The notes: generated by a model from the sequence alone, not told the origin. DNA of 64,000 nucleotides from Trichococcus shcherbakoviae (GCF_963666195.1 NZ_OY762653.1:2096501-2160500); one strand, 5' to 3'; numbered from the stretch's first letter, positions 27,622 to 37,073 are shown. A program made the numbers and translations.

Positions 27622-28551
27622 ATGTCCAAATCTGTCAAAGACTTGATGAACGAAAAAAGTTCACGACAAAAATCTTTGCAATTTACAGAAAAAGCAATGC
27701 CTCTTTTTTTTCTGGTCTGTGCGATCATTTCGATCTTGACGACATTCGGGATTGTGTTTACGTTGGCAAAAGAAACATTCACATTTTTCAACGATGTTCC
27801 GATCCTGGAATTCCTTACCGGAAAAGAGTGGTATCCTTTTTTCAAAAATGATCCCAGTTTTGGGATTTTGCCGTTATTGAGTGGAACATTCTTGATAGCT
27901 GGCGTTGCGATGCTAGTTGCCGTACCACTCGGCCTAGCCTCAGCCATCTATTTGAGCGAATATGCAACCGAACGGACCAGAAAAATCGTCAAGCCGGTTC
28001 TGGAGGTTTTGGCCGGAGTTCCTACGGTAGTCTACGGGCTCTTCGCCTTGACATTCGTTACCCCGTTGCTGCAGACGTTTATCCCGAACTTGCCGATATT
28101 CAATGCGCTAAGCCCGGGTATTGTCGTGGGGATCATGATCATCCCGCAGATCACGTCGTTATCGGAAGAAGCGATGGGCGCTGTGCCGAATGCAATGCGC
28201 GAGGGAGCCTTAGCTTTAGGGGCTACCCGTTTGGAAGTGGCGCTTAAAGTTATTTTGCCAGGTTCCTTGTCGGGAATCATCTCTTCTATCGTATTGGGAA
28301 TTTCGCGTGCGGTTGGCGAAACGATGATAGTATCCACAGCCGCTGGCTCCACACCTAAATTTACGCTTGATGTAACAGAATCCATCCAGACGATGACTTC
28401 CTACATCGTTCAGGTCAGCATGGGGGATGCCACATATGGTTCAACTATCTATTACAGCATCTATGCGGTAGGGATGACCTTGTTCCTCTTCACCTTGCTG
28501 ATGAACCTGTTGGCGAATTATGTGTCTCGTCGTTTTAGGGAGGAATATTGA
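27622..28551 (+). CDS. pstC: Phosphate ABC transporter permease PstC (operon 1)
   Basis: Inner-membrane channel subunit. 309 residues, about six membrane segments. EAA loop EEAMGAVPNAMREGALALGATRLE near 180-205 for docking PstB, and the AGVPTVVYGLFAL block. Ribosome site AGAGGAG. The stop TGA shares its last base with the pstA start (TGATG). Confidence 0.94.
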   Translation: MSKSVKDLMNEKSSRQKSLQFTEKAMPLFFLVCAIISILTTFGIVFTLAKETFTFFNDVPILEFLTGKEWYPFFKNDPSFGILPLLSGTFLIAGVAMLVAVPLGLASAIYLSEYATERTRKIVKPVLEVLAGVPTVVYGLFALTFVTPLLQTFIPNLPIFNALSPGIVVGIMIIPQITSLSEEAMGAVPNAMREGALALGATRLEVALKVILPGSLSGIISSIVLGISRAVGETMIVSTAAGSTPKFTLDVTESIQTMTSYIVQVSMGDATYGSTIYYSIYAVGMTLFLFTLLMNLLANYVSRRFREEY

Positions 28552-29423
28552 TGAAATTAGTAGAAAAGAACAACAAAAGAATCAACAACCGGCTGATGCT
28601 GAATAACGTATTCAAGGGACTCTTTTTTCTGGCTACCTTTTTTGGCATCGTCGTCTTGGCCATCCTGGTCATGCGGATCGTTTCGCAAGGCGCCAGCTAT
28701 CTTGATTGGGATTTCTTGAGCAATTATGCATCAAGAAAAGCGGAAGATGCCGGCATCAAGGCTGCCATCTATGGGACCGTCTGGATTATGGCCATAGTCG
28801 CTCCAGTATCACTCGTTCTGGGTGTCGGAACGGCGATCTATCTTGAGGAATATGCTCCCGATAATAAATTTACGCACTTCATCGAGTTGAATATTTCAAA
28901 TCTTTCCGGCGTTCCGTCCATTGTTTTCGGGCTCTTGGGGCTGACTGTATTCGTCCGCTTGCTTGAAATGGGCCGAAGCGTACTGGCGGGTGGCTTGACC
29001 ATGAGCTTGATGATTTTGCCTGTAATCGTAGTTTCCAGCCAAGAAGCGATTCGCGCCATTCCAAAGGAACAATATGAGGCCTCTTATGCGATGGGTGCCA
29101 CCAAATGGCAGACAATCCGGACGGTCGTTCTTCCGGCAGCTGTGCCCGGCATCCTTACCGGATCGATATTGGCTCTTTCAAGGGCGGTCGGGGAGACTGC
29201 ACCGCTATTGATGATCGGAGCGATGACATTTATCGCTTATGTTCCGGAAAGCATCTTATCCGGGTTCACGGCAATGCCGATCCAAATCTTCAACTGGGCA
29301 GGACGTCCCCAGGAAGAATTCCAGGCAGTCGCTGCAGCAGGAAGTATTGTATTGATGCTTATGTTGGTCATCATGAACTCACTGGCGATCTATATCCGCA
29401 ATAAATTCTCGAAGCGTTATTAA
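28551..29423 (+). CDS. pstA: Phosphate ABC transporter permease PstA (operon 1)
   Basis: Second channel subunit; 290 residues with about six membrane segments. SGVPSIVFGLLGL and EAA loop SQEAIRAIPKEQYEASYAMGATKWQ-type block (about 162-187). The start overlaps the pstC stop by one base, with GGGAGGAAT upstream, so the permeases are translationally coupled. Confidence 0.94.
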   Translation: MKLVEKNNKRINNRLMLNNVFKGLFFLATFFGIVVLAILVMRIVSQGASYLDWDFLSNYASRKAEDAGIKAAIYGTVWIMAIVAPVSLVLGVGTAIYLEEYAPDNKFTHFIELNISNLSGVPSIVFGLLGLTVFVRLLEMGRSVLAGGLTMSLMILPVIVVSSQEAIRAIPKEQYEASYAMGATKWQTIRTVVLPAAVPGILTGSILALSRAVGETAPLLMIGAMTFIAYVPESILSGFTAMPIQIFNWAGRPQEEFQAVAAAGSIVLMLMLVIMNSLAIYIRNKFSKRY

Positions 29424-29440
29424 AATAGGAGGGTACTCAT

Positions 29441-30223
29441 TTGAATCCAGAAGTGAGCTTAAAAGATAAAAAAATGATTTACAGCGTGAAAGATTTCAAC
29501 TTATGGTATGGAGATACACACGCCCTGAAAAACATCCAACTTGATATCCCAACGAAAGAAGTCACGGCGATCATCGGACCATCCGGATGCGGCAAGTCCA
29601 CTTTCATCAAAACCTTGAACCGGATGGTCGAGTTGGTTCCGAGCGTAAAAATGACGGGATCGATCAATTACAACGGACAAAACATTTTTGATCCAAGATA
29701 CAAAGTGGAACAGCTGCGTACGGATGTGGGGATGGTCTTCCAAAAACCGAACCCTTTCCCAAAATCGATCTATGAAAATATCGCATACGGGCCTAAAATC
29801 CATGGCATCAAAGATAAAACCATTTTGGACGAGATTGTTGAAAAAAGTTTGAAAGGTGCAGCGCTTTGGGATGAAGTAAAAGATCGTCTGAAGCAGAATG
29901 CCTTTGGGTTATCCGGTGGGCAACAACAACGTTTGTGCATCGCCAGGAGTCTGGCGGTGGAACCGGAAGTCCTTTTGATGGATGAGCCGACTTCCGCATT
30001 GGACCCGATTTCGACGTCCAAAGTCGAAGAACTTATCCAGACTTTGAAAAAAGATTACAGCATCATCATCGTTACCCACAATATGCAACAGGCAGCCCGG
30101 ATTTCGGACCAAACGGCCTTCTTTTTAAATGGAGAAGTGGTAGAATATGATAAGACGGAAATCATTTACTCCAATCCGAATGACAAACGCACAGATGATT
30201 ATATCTCTGGCAAATTCGGGTAA
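29441..30223 (+). CDS. pstB: Phosphate ABC transporter ATPase PstB (operon 1)
   Basis: Drives phosphate import. 260 residues. Walker [11 protein letters not shown] near 46, PstB-specific long insertion after it ([18 protein letters not shown]), Q-loop [11 protein letters not shown], signature [16 protein letters not shown] near 157 and Walker [13 protein letters not shown]. Start TTG 29441 is chosen since AGGAGGG sits 6 bp upstream; ATG 29474 would lack one. One of three pstB genes in the locus. Confidence 0.93.
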   Translation: MNPEVSLKDKKMIYSVKDFNLWYGDTHALKNIQLDIPTKEVTAIIGPSGCGKSTFIKTLNRMVELVPSVKMTGSINYNGQNIFDPRYKVEQLRTDVGMVFQKPNPFPKSIYENIAYGPKIHGIKDKTILDEIVEKSLKGAALWDEVKDRLKQNAFGLSGGQQQRLCIARSLAVEPEVLLMDEPTSALDPISTSKVEELIQTLKKDYSIIIVTHNMQQAARISDQTAFFLNGEVVEYDKTEIIYSNPNDKRTDDYISGKFG

Positions 30224-30289
30224 GACTGGGCTATAATGGGATAAGAGATGCACTGTGATGCATAATGACATGTAACAGGGGGCGAAAAG

Positions 30290-30964
30290 ATGAGAAAGAT
30301 TTTTGAAGAAGAATTGCAGGATTTGCACGTACTTTTCTCTGAAATGGGGAAAATGGTGAATGAAGCAATCTACATATCTGTTAAAGGTTTTGTGAATCAT
30401 GATAAAGAGCTTGCTGCGGAAGTGATAGCGAGTGATATCGCCATCAACCAAAGAGAAGCGGAAATCGAGAAAAGATGCTTTGAATTGATCGCGTTACATC
30501 AGCCAGTCACTGGCAACCTCCGCAGAATCGTTACCATCATGAAGGCATGCGCGGATCTGGAGCGTATGGCAGACCACGCCGTCAGTATTGCGAAGTCGAC
30601 TATCCGTGTTAAAGGGAACAAGCGCAATTCCGATATCGAAGCAGTGATAGCTGGGCAATCGGACAAAGTGAAAGTCATGGTGGAGGAAGTCCTTACCGCC
30701 TACATCAAAACGGACATCGAAAAAGCCAAGGAAGTTGCCCTGAGCGACAAATTGGTCGATAAGGATGCCGAGCATATCTATGAACGCGCCATCGAAGAGA
30801 TGAAGCTTGATCCGGAACTTGTTCTGGGAGCGACAGATTACATCATGGTCGCCGGCTATCTCGAGCGGATCGGTGATTACGTGACAAATATTTGTGAGTG
30901 GATCATTTATTTGGGGACAGGGAAGATCATCGAATTGAACACAAACAACAAATTCGAAGACTGA
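30290..30964 (+). CDS. phoU: Phosphate signalling protein PhoU (operon 1)
   Basis: Negative regulator that links the Pst transporter to the PhoR kinase. 224 residues made of two similar three-helix bundles, each with the metal-binding E/D-x-x-x-D signature: ADLERMADHAVSIAK near 86 and LERIGDYVTNICEW near 195. Ribosome site GGGGGCG. A TATAAT at 30232-30237 may give it an extra promoter. Ends at a terminator (30997-31052). Strongly similar to the second PhoU at 35766-36434. Confidence 0.93.
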   Translation: MRKIFEEELQDLHVLFSEMGKMVNEAIYISVKGFVNHDKELAAEVIASDIAINQREAEIEKRCFELIALHQPVTGNLRRIVTIMKACADLERMADHAVSIAKSTIRVKGNKRNSDIEAVIAGQSDKVKVMVEEVLTAYIKTDIEKAKEVALSDKLVDKDAEHIYERAIEEMKLDPELVLGATDYIMVAGYLERIGDYVTNICEWIIYLGTGKIIELNTNNKFED

Positions 30965-30996
30965 CAGATTTATGGATGCAGGGTGAGAAAAGATGA

Positions 30997-31052
30997 AGCC
31001 AGGAAGAACACGCAATCGAACCCGATTGCGCGGCATCTTCCCGGCTTTTTTT
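30997..31052 (+). terminator. Terminator ending the first pst operon
   Basis: AAGCC-a-GGAAGA pairs with TCTTCC-c-GGCTT, inner GCAATCG/CGATTGC, followed by a 7-T run. Confidence 0.9.
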
Positions 31053-31158
31053 GTGCATGTTTGAATAACGGCAGTCAAATGAAGGACATTGAAAACACTC
31101 ATGAAAATGTAATATATATTTCTGCACCAGATATAAGACAAGCGTTCCGCCGATTTGT

Positions 31159-31299
31159 TATAATATGGATAATCATAGAGTAAATTTACAGAAAAATAAC
31201 GTAAAATCAACGTTACAATGTTCCATCAATAAAATATATGGTGGATTTACATAAAATTTACAAAAGAGATACGAAACATTTACAAACATTCGTTACGAT
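31159..31299 (+). promoter_or_regulatory. Promoter region and Pho-box array of the second pst operon
   Basis: TTTACA at 31246, 31257 and 31279, with a degenerate slot at 31268: 11-bp phase, and the last box 9 bp before -10 TACGAT (31294-31299). A second, weaker 11-bp series lies upstream: TTTACA 31185, ATAACG 31196, TCAACG 31207. A separate extended -10 (TGT-TATAAT, 31156-31164) could give Pho-independent transcription. These sites fill most of the 376-bp gap between phoU and the second pstS. Confidence 0.8.
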
Positions 31300-31340
31300 G
31301 GATAAGTATGTGTTCAAGGTTAATACATGGGAGGTACACA

Positions 31341-32201
31341 ATGAAATTAAGATATGTTTCAGCCATAGTCAGTCTTGCTGCTGTCTTTGCGCTATCTGCC
31401 TGCGGTCCTGTAGTCGATGAGGAATCCATCACCGCGGTAGGCTCTTCTGCGCTGCAACCGTTAGTCGAGGCCGCTGGGGAACAGTTCAGTGCGGAGAACC
31501 TCGGGAAATTCGTCAATGTCCAGGGCGGCGGTACCGGAACTGGCTTGAGCCAAATTGCCGCAGGTGCGGTCGACATCGGCAATTCGGATATTTTTGCCGA
31601 AGAGAGGGAAGGGATCGATGCCAGCCAATTGGTGGACCACCGTGTCGCCATCGTCGGCATAACGCCTATCGTGACGCCGGGTGTCGGTGTAACGGATCTT
31701 TCCATGGAAGAGTTGCGCGGCATCTTTACCGGCAAATACAGCAATTGGTCCGAATTGGGCGGAAAGAATCTGCCGATCGTCGTATTGAACCGCGCGAAGG
31801 GCAGTGGAACCAGAGCGACATTCGATAAATGGGTTCTGGCCGGAGAAGAAAGCATCATCACCCAAGAGCAGGAATCCAACGGAACCGTCCGTCAGATTGT
31901 TGCTTCAACACCAGGCACCATCAGCTATGTATCGTTCTCCTACGTCAATGAAGATGTCGAGGCGCTTTCCATAGATGGGGTGAAGCCGACACCAGAGAAC
32001 GTTACAACCAACGAATGGGTCATTTGGGCATATGAACATATGTACACGAATGGCGAACCTACGGGATTGACGAAAGAATTCCTGGATTACATGCTGTCGG
32101 AGGACGTCCAAGGGAATCTGATTGAAGCGTTGGGATACATTCCTTCGACGCAAATGAAGGTCGATAGGGACATTGAAGGAAACGTAACACCGATCGAATA
32201 A
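31341..32201 (+). CDS. pstS2: Phosphate-binding lipoprotein PstS (operon 2)
   Basis: 286 residues, lipoprotein signal with lipobox LSAC (Cys 19). Binding-domain blocks: TAVGSSALQPLVEAAG, VQGGGTGTGLSQIAAG, DIGNSDIFAEE and NRAKGSGTRATFDKW. It differs clearly from the first PstS (it is shorter and has different binding-loop wording), so it is a distinct paralogue rather than a recent copy. Start ATG 31341 follows GGGAGGT; an upstream in-frame extension has no site. Confidence 0.93.
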   Translation: MKLRYVSAIVSLAAVFALSACGPVVDEESITAVGSSALQPLVEAAGEQFSAENLGKFVNVQGGGTGTGLSQIAAGAVDIGNSDIFAEEREGIDASQLVDHRVAIVGITPIVTPGVGVTDLSMEELRGIFTGKYSNWSELGGKNLPIVVLNRAKGSGTRATFDKWVLAGEESIITQEQESNGTVRQIVASTPGTISYVSFSYVNEDVEALSIDGVKPTPENVTTNEWVIWAYEHMYTNGEPTGLTKEFLDYMLSEDVQGNLIEALGYIPSTQMKVDRDIEGNVTPIE

Positions 32202-32294
32202 CAGCAACTGAAATATCATTGTGATGAGAGGTTGCCGCCTTTTCGGAGGACGGCGCCTTTCGTTGCGGCTCAAAGTTTAAGAGGAGGGTTTCTC

Positions 32295-33218
32295 TTGGAA
32301 ATGACACCAGGAAACTTAATGAAAAAGTCAAGTAAACGCAGATTGGAATCATTTGGACGCACCATCAGTCTGATCAGCACGGCAGTCATCGTCTTCATCG
32401 TGCTGTCCATTCTATATTTTGTCACCAGCAAAGGGATATCCACCTTTGTTACGGATGGCGTATCGCTAGGGGATTTTTTGACGAAAAGCATCTGGAACCC
32501 CGGTACCGTCGCTGATGACGGCACCCCGTTGGTCGGCGCCTTGCCGATGATCGCTGGCTCATTTTTGGTCACTTTGATTTCCGCAGCCTTGGCGACACCG
32601 TTCGCCATAGCTGCAGCCTTGTTCATGACGGAAATTTCACCGAAATCCGGGAAAAAAATCTTGCAGCCGGTCATCGAACTGTTGGTTGGTATTCCGTCTG
32701 TCGTATATGGATTCATCGGCTTGACGGTCGTCGTGCCGTTTGTCCGCTCGCTGTTCGGCGGTACCGGCTTCGGTATTCTTTCTTCCACCTTGGTCCTGTT
32801 CGTCATGATTTTGCCGACCGTGACCAGCATGTCAGTGGATGCGTTGAACGCAGTCCCCCGTCATTACCGGGAAGCTTCCCTTGCTATGGGAGGGACGCGC
32901 TGGCAGACCATCTATAAGGTGGTTTTGCGGGCAGCTACCCCAGGCCTTATGACTGCGGTCGTTTTCGGTATGGCGCGTGCGTTCGGAGAAGCCTTGGCTG
33001 TTCAGATGGTCATCGGGAATGCGACTTTGATGCCGAACAGCCTGGTGACGCCGGCTTCGACATTGACAAGTATTTTGACGATGAGCATGGGGAACACCGT
33101 GATGGGAACCCTGGAAAACAATGTCCTCTGGTCATTGGCGACCATCCTCCTGTTGATGGCTCTATTCTTCAATATTTTGACACGCTACATCGGTAAGAAA
33201 GGAGCCGTTAAAAAATGA
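32295..33218 (+). CDS. pstC2: Phosphate ABC transporter permease PstC (operon 2)
   Basis: 307 residues with about six membrane segments. EAA loop SVDALNAVPRHYREASLAMGGTRWQ-type block near 180-205 and GIPSVVYGFIGLTV. Start TTG 32295 lies 6 bp after GAGGAGGG; ATG 32301 is the alternative. The stop overlaps the pstA start (ATGA). Confidence 0.92.
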   Translation: MEMTPGNLMKKSSKRRLESFGRTISLISTAVIVFIVLSILYFVTSKGISTFVTDGVSLGDFLTKSIWNPGTVADDGTPLVGALPMIAGSFLVTLISAALATPFAIAAALFMTEISPKSGKKILQPVIELLVGIPSVVYGFIGLTVVVPFVRSLFGGTGFGILSSTLVLFVMILPTVTSMSVDALNAVPRHYREASLAMGGTRWQTIYKVVLRAATPGLMTAVVFGMARAFGEALAVQMVIGNATLMPNSLVTPASTLTSILTMSMGNTVMGTLENNVLWSLATILLLMALFFNILTRYIGKKGAVKK

Positions 33219-34105
33219 ACATGAATCCCAAAAAAGTAGACAAATTTATGGTCGGCCTGATTTATTTATTTTCCGGAACGATCATCCTTATCTTGGCAAG
33301 TCTACTGCTCTTTATTCTATGGCGCGGCCTGCCCCAGTTCTCATGGGAATTTTTGACGGCTCCGGCAAAATCCTTTCAGGTAGGCGGCGGAATCGGAGTG
33401 CAGTTATTCAATTCCTTTTACCTATTGGTCCTGACGCTGCTGATCAGCACGCCTCTTGCACTGGGAGCGGCGATTTACCTTTCGGAATATGCACCTCAGA
33501 ATTGGTTTACTGACATCATCCGTACTGCTATCGAAGTTTTGAGTTCATTGCCGTCAGTTGTGGTCGGTCTCTTTGGATTTCTGATCTTCGTCATCCAGTA
33601 TGGTTTTGGCTTCTCGATCCTTTCGGGAGCCTTGTCCCTGACCATCTTCAATCTGCCGCTTTTGACGCGCACGATCGAAGATTCCTTGCGGGCGATCCCG
33701 TCTTCCCAACGTGAAGCTGGATTGGCGTTGGGGCTTTCCCGTTGGGAGACAGTGACGCTGATCATTCTGCCGGCTGCTTTGCCGGGTATTCTGACCGGGA
33801 TGATTTTGGCTGCGGGCCGTATTTTCGGTGAAGCAGCCGCACTGATCTATACAGCCGGGCAGAGCGCGCCGGCTTTGGATTTCACAAACTGGAATCCGCA
33901 ATCCATCACAAGTCCGTTGAATATTTTCCGGCCTGCCGAGACATTGGCTGTGCACATCTGGAAAATCAACAGTGAAGGCGTGAAACCGGATGGGGCGCAA
34001 GTATCTGCGGGTGCCTCAGCAGTACTGGTGTTGGCTGTGCTTATCTTCAATCTGGCCGCCAGAAGTTTGGGCAGAAGATTGCAGAAGAAGGCCACTTCAG
34101 CATAG
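33215..34105 (+). CDS. pstA2: Phosphate ABC transporter permease PstA (operon 2)
   Basis: 296 residues, about six membrane segments. LSSLPSVVVGLFGF and an EAA loop with EDSLRAIPSSQREAGLALGLS near 160-180. Ribosome site AAAGGAG within the end of pstC2 and a 4-bp overlap. Followed after 33 bp by two ATPase genes. Confidence 0.92.
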   Translation: MNMNPKKVDKFMVGLIYLFSGTIILILASLLLFILWRGLPQFSWEFLTAPAKSFQVGGGIGVQLFNSFYLLVLTLLISTPLALGAAIYLSEYAPQNWFTDIIRTAIEVLSSLPSVVVGLFGFLIFVIQYGFGFSILSGALSLTIFNLPLLTRTIEDSLRAIPSSQREAGLALGLSRWETVTLIILPAALPGILTGMILAAGRIFGEAAALIYTAGQSAPALDFTNWNPQSITSPLNIFRPAETLAVHIWKINSEGVKPDGAQVSAGASAVLVLAVLIFNLAARSLGRRLQKKATSA

Positions 34106-34138
34106 AACCGGAAAATTGACTTGAAGGAGGGACCCTTG

Positions 34139-34945
34139 ATGGGAAATGAAAAAACACTGGAAACGAATATCATCCGGATGCGTCCTGAGGCTGAAGTTGC
34201 CTTGAAGACAAATGATCTGCACGTTCATTATGGCGATTTTGAAGCAATCAAAGGCGTTTCCATGGAATTTGAAAAGAATAAAATCACCTCGCTGATCGGA
34301 CCGAGCGGGTGCGGGAAATCGACTTATCTTCGTTCATTGAACCGGATGAACGATACTGTTCCCGGAGCAAAGGTGACTGGGGAAATCATTTACCAAGGCA
34401 TCGATGTCAACGTGCCTGAAGTCGATGTGTTCGAAATGCGGAAAAATATCGGGATGGTATTCCAAAGACCGAATCCTTTCAGCAAATCGATTTATGAGAA
34501 CATCGCTTTTGCATTGAGAAGACACGGCATGAAAGACAAGGCGGCATTGGATGAAATCGTCGAAACCAGCCTGAAACAAGCTGCCCTTTGGGACCAAGTG
34601 AAGGACCAGTTGAACAAAAGCGCCTTAGCACTCTCTGGTGGACAACAGCAGCGTCTCTGCATCGCACGAGCGATCGCACTGAAACCGGATATCCTACTTT
34701 TGGATGAACCTGCCAGCGCGTTGGATCCGATATCGACTTCTCAAGTCGAAGAAACCTTGCTGGAGTTGAAGGAAAAGTATACGATCATCATTGTTACACA
34801 CAATATGCAACAAGCATCGCGGATCAGTGACTATACGGCGTTCTTCTATTTGGGCAATGTCATTGAATATGATGAGACCAGAAAAATCTTTACCCGTCCG
34901 AAGATTCAACAGACGGAAGATTATGTTTCTGGGCATTTCGGCTAG
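34139..34945 (+). CDS. pstB2: Phosphate ABC transporter ATPase PstB (operon 2, first copy)
   Basis: 268 residues. Walker [12 protein letters not shown]-loop [11 protein letters not shown], signature [16 protein letters not shown] and Walker [16 protein letters not shown] 34139 sits 7 bp after AAGGAGGG; TTG 34121 would put the site inside the gene. It has a 15-20 residue N-terminal extension compared with the neighbouring PstB. Confidence 0.92.
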   Translation: MGNEKTLETNIIRMRPEAEVALKTNDLHVHYGDFEAIKGVSMEFEKNKITSLIGPSGCGKSTYLRSLNRMNDTVPGAKVTGEIIYQGIDVNVPEVDVFEMRKNIGMVFQRPNPFSKSIYENIAFALRRHGMKDKAALDEIVETSLKQAALWDQVKDQLNKSALALSGGQQQRLCIARAIALKPDILLLDEPASALDPISTSQVEETLLELKEKYTIIIVTHNMQQASRISDYTAFFYLGNVIEYDETRKIFTRPKIQQTEDYVSGHFG

Positions 34946-34957
34946 GAGGAAAGCAAC

Positions 34958-35722
34958 GTGAACAGCACAAAACCCATTATTGAAACGCGTGATGTACATT
35001 TATATTACGGAAAGAACGAAGCGTTGAAGGGCATTTCGCTTGATTTTCATAAAAAAGAAATCACGGCTTTGATCGGGCCGAGCGGATGCGGCAAGTCCAC
35101 TTACTTAAGGACCCTTAATCGCATGAACGACCTGATTCCGGATGTGACGGTCACCGGGAAAATCAGTTTCAATGATCAGGATATCTACAGTCCGCAGATG
35201 GACACTGTAGAGTTGCGGAAAAAGGTCGGCATGGTTTTCCAACAACCGAACCCATTCCCGTTTTCGGTATTCGACAACGTAGCATATGGCTTACGCATCG
35301 CCGGGATGAAGGACAAGGAAAAAATCGCCCGGATTGTGGAAGAAAGCCTGAAGAAAGCAGCTGTCTGGGATGATGTCAAAGATAAATTGGATCAGAGCGC
35401 CTTATCTTTGTCAGGTGGCCAGCAGCAACGTGTCTGCATCGCCCGGGTCTTGGCGATTGAACCGGAAGTCATTTTGTTGGATGAACCGACGAGCGCGTTG
35501 GATCCGATTTCCAGTGCTCAGATCGAACGGATGCTTATGGAATTGAAAAACGAGTATACGATGATCATTGTTACGCACAATATGCAACAAGCATCGCGGA
35601 TTTCGGATAATACTGCCTTTTTCTTGAGTGGAGAATTGATTGAATTCGGTGAAACGAGCCAAATCTTCACGAATCCAAAGAAAAAACAAACGGAAGATTA
35701 TATTTCTGGACGTTTCGGCTGA
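34958..35722 (+). CDS. pstB3: Phosphate ABC transporter ATPase PstB (operon 2, second copy)
   Basis: 254 residues. Walker [12 protein letters not shown]-loop [11 protein letters not shown], signature [16 protein letters not shown], Walker [13 protein letters not shown], all intact. GTG start after AGGAGGAAAG, 12 bp downstream of the previous pstB. Two ATPases in one pst operon are known in streptococci and lactococci; whether they form a mixed pair is not known from sequence. Confidence 0.92.
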   Translation: MNSTKPIIETRDVHLYYGKNEALKGISLDFHKKEITALIGPSGCGKSTYLRTLNRMNDLIPDVTVTGKISFNDQDIYSPQMDTVELRKKVGMVFQQPNPFPFSVFDNVAYGLRIAGMKDKEKIARIVEESLKKAAVWDDVKDKLDQSALSLSGGQQQRVCIARVLAIEPEVILLDEPTSALDPISSAQIERMLMELKNEYTMIIVTHNMQQASRISDNTAFFLSGELIEFGETSQIFTNPKKKQTEDYISGRFG

Positions 35723-35765
35723 GCCGTTGCATAATGAAAGATATTTACAAAGGGGTTGGTTTGTG

Positions 35766-36434
35766 ATGAGACGAGTGTTTGAAGAGGAATTAAAGAGTTT
35801 GCACGCTCACTTTTTGAAGATGGGTGTGTTGGTCAATGAAGCGATCCAGAAATCAGTGGATGCTTTCGTCACGCACGATAAGGAACTGGCGCAGCAAGTC
35901 ATAGATGAAGATGCAGCCATCAATGCACTGGAGAATGAGTTGGAGCTCGAATGTTTCGAATTGATAGCTTTGCAACAGCCGGTCACCACGGACTTGCGCA
36001 AAATCGTAACCGTGATGAAAGCCAGTGCGGATTTGGAACGCATCGGCGATCATGCAGTCAGTATCGCAAAATCGACTATCAAAGTGAAGGGCAAAAAGCA
36101 TGATGCCGATATCGAAACGGCCATCGCGGAGACAGCTTTGAAGGTCATGGGCATGGTCAAGGAAGTCCTGGATGCCTATGTAGTCCTCGATGTCGAACGC
36201 GCGCGGGAAATTGCGGCGCGGGATACGGAAATCGATGCTGCTGCCAAAAATATCTATGAAAACTGCATCGAACAAATGAAACAAGATCCAGAGATTATTT
36301 TGGGTGGAACAAACTACATGCGTATTTCGACTTATTTGGAAAGAATAGGCGATTATGTAACGAATATCTCCGAGTGGATCATTTACTTGGATTCCGGAGA
36401 AGTCGTAGAATTGAATGTCCACCATAAAATTTAA
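35766..36434 (+). CDS. phoU2: Phosphate signalling protein PhoU (operon 2)
   Basis: 222 residues, two three-helix bundles with SADLERIGDHAVSIAK near 87 and LERIGDYVTNISEW near 196. Close in sequence to the first PhoU through the whole length (shared FEEEL, CFELIAL-QPVT, HAVSIAKSTI, YLERIGDYVTNI blocks). ATG 35766 is chosen; GGGG lies about 11 bp upstream, a loose fit. A terminator follows. Confidence 0.92.
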   Translation: MRRVFEEELKSLHAHFLKMGVLVNEAIQKSVDAFVTHDKELAQQVIDEDAAINALENELELECFELIALQQPVTTDLRKIVTVMKASADLERIGDHAVSIAKSTIKVKGKKHDADIETAIAETALKVMGMVKEVLDAYVVLDVERAREIAARDTEIDAAAKNIYENCIEQMKQDPEIILGGTNYMRISTYLERIGDYVTNISEWIIYLDSGEVVELNVHHKI

Positions 36435-36443
36435 TGAGAAGAG

Positions 36444-36477
36444 CGTTGTGATGCCGAAAGGTGCCACAACGTTTTTT
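36444..36477 (+). terminator. Terminator ending the second pst operon
   Basis: CGTTGTG (36444-36450) pairs with CACAACG (36465-36471), with inner GCC/GGT-type pairing, followed by a T-run. Confidence 0.85.
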
Positions 36478-36618
36478 GTTTTCCGGGCCCTTTCAGAACC
36501 TATGCAAAGAGGGTTCCCTTGCAGCTGCTCTACTCGAACAGCAAGGGCAATAGCTTTCATAGAACGGATGAATTTGCTAAAATAAGGATTGAAGGTAAGG
36601 GATAGGGGTCTTAGTGAG

Positions 36619-36969
36619 ATGATGTCAGACTTGAACACAGAAACGATACAAGCAGTTACGAAAATTTTCAAATTGATCGGCGATCCGACCCGTTTTTTGA
36701 TCCTCCATGTATTGGAAAACCGGGAACTGAACGTAAATGCCATCGCGGAAGAACTGGACTTGGAGCAATCGGCGGTGTCGCACCAACTGAAGAAGCTCCG
36801 GGAAGCAAAGTTGGTAAAAAGTAGAAGAAGCGGGAAAAATATCCTTTACAGTCAAGACGATCAGCATGTCTACGCAATCCTGCACTTGGCTGTCGAACAT
36901 GCTGAACACGGCAGGCAGGATATGCATAGTGAGGATGGGATAGCTACAACAAACAAGAACAATCCATGA
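36619..36969 (+). CDS. ArsR/SmtB-family metal sensor (CzrA-type)
   Basis: 116 residues. Winged-helix repressor with FKLIGDPTRFLILHVL at the first helices and the recognition helix LEQSAVSHQLKKLREAKLV (48-66). The last helix carries DQHVYAILHLAVEHAEH: Asp-x-His, ten residues, His-x-x-His. This is the alpha-5 zinc/cobalt site known from CzrA and SmtB. No metal efflux gene is adjacent; the next gene is uvrA. Starts ATG 36619 or 36622; AGGGGTC upstream. The target is therefore unknown and may be itself or a distant exporter. Confidence 0.88.
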   Translation: MMSDLNTETIQAVTKIFKLIGDPTRFLILHVLENRELNVNAIAEELDLEQSAVSHQLKKLREAKLVKSRRSGKNILYSQDDQHVYAILHLAVEHAEHGRQDMHSEDGIATTNKNNP

Positions 36970-36977
36970 ACAAAGTG

Positions 36978-37015
36978 CGAACTAGTGTTCTTTTCGGGCC
37001 GGAATATGGTATACT
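36978..37015 (+). promoter_or_regulatory. uvrA promoter with LexA (SOS) box
   Basis: CGAACTAGTGTTCT (36978-36991) fits the Firmicutes SOS box CGAAC-N4-GTTC. It overlaps the -35 position of an extended -10 promoter (TGG-TATACT, 37007-37015). LexA binding here would block RNA polymerase. Confidence 0.8.
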
Positions 37016-37073
37016 ACAGACAACATGAATCAGACGAAATTCAAGAATAAGTCAAAGAAGGATCTGAGAATAT

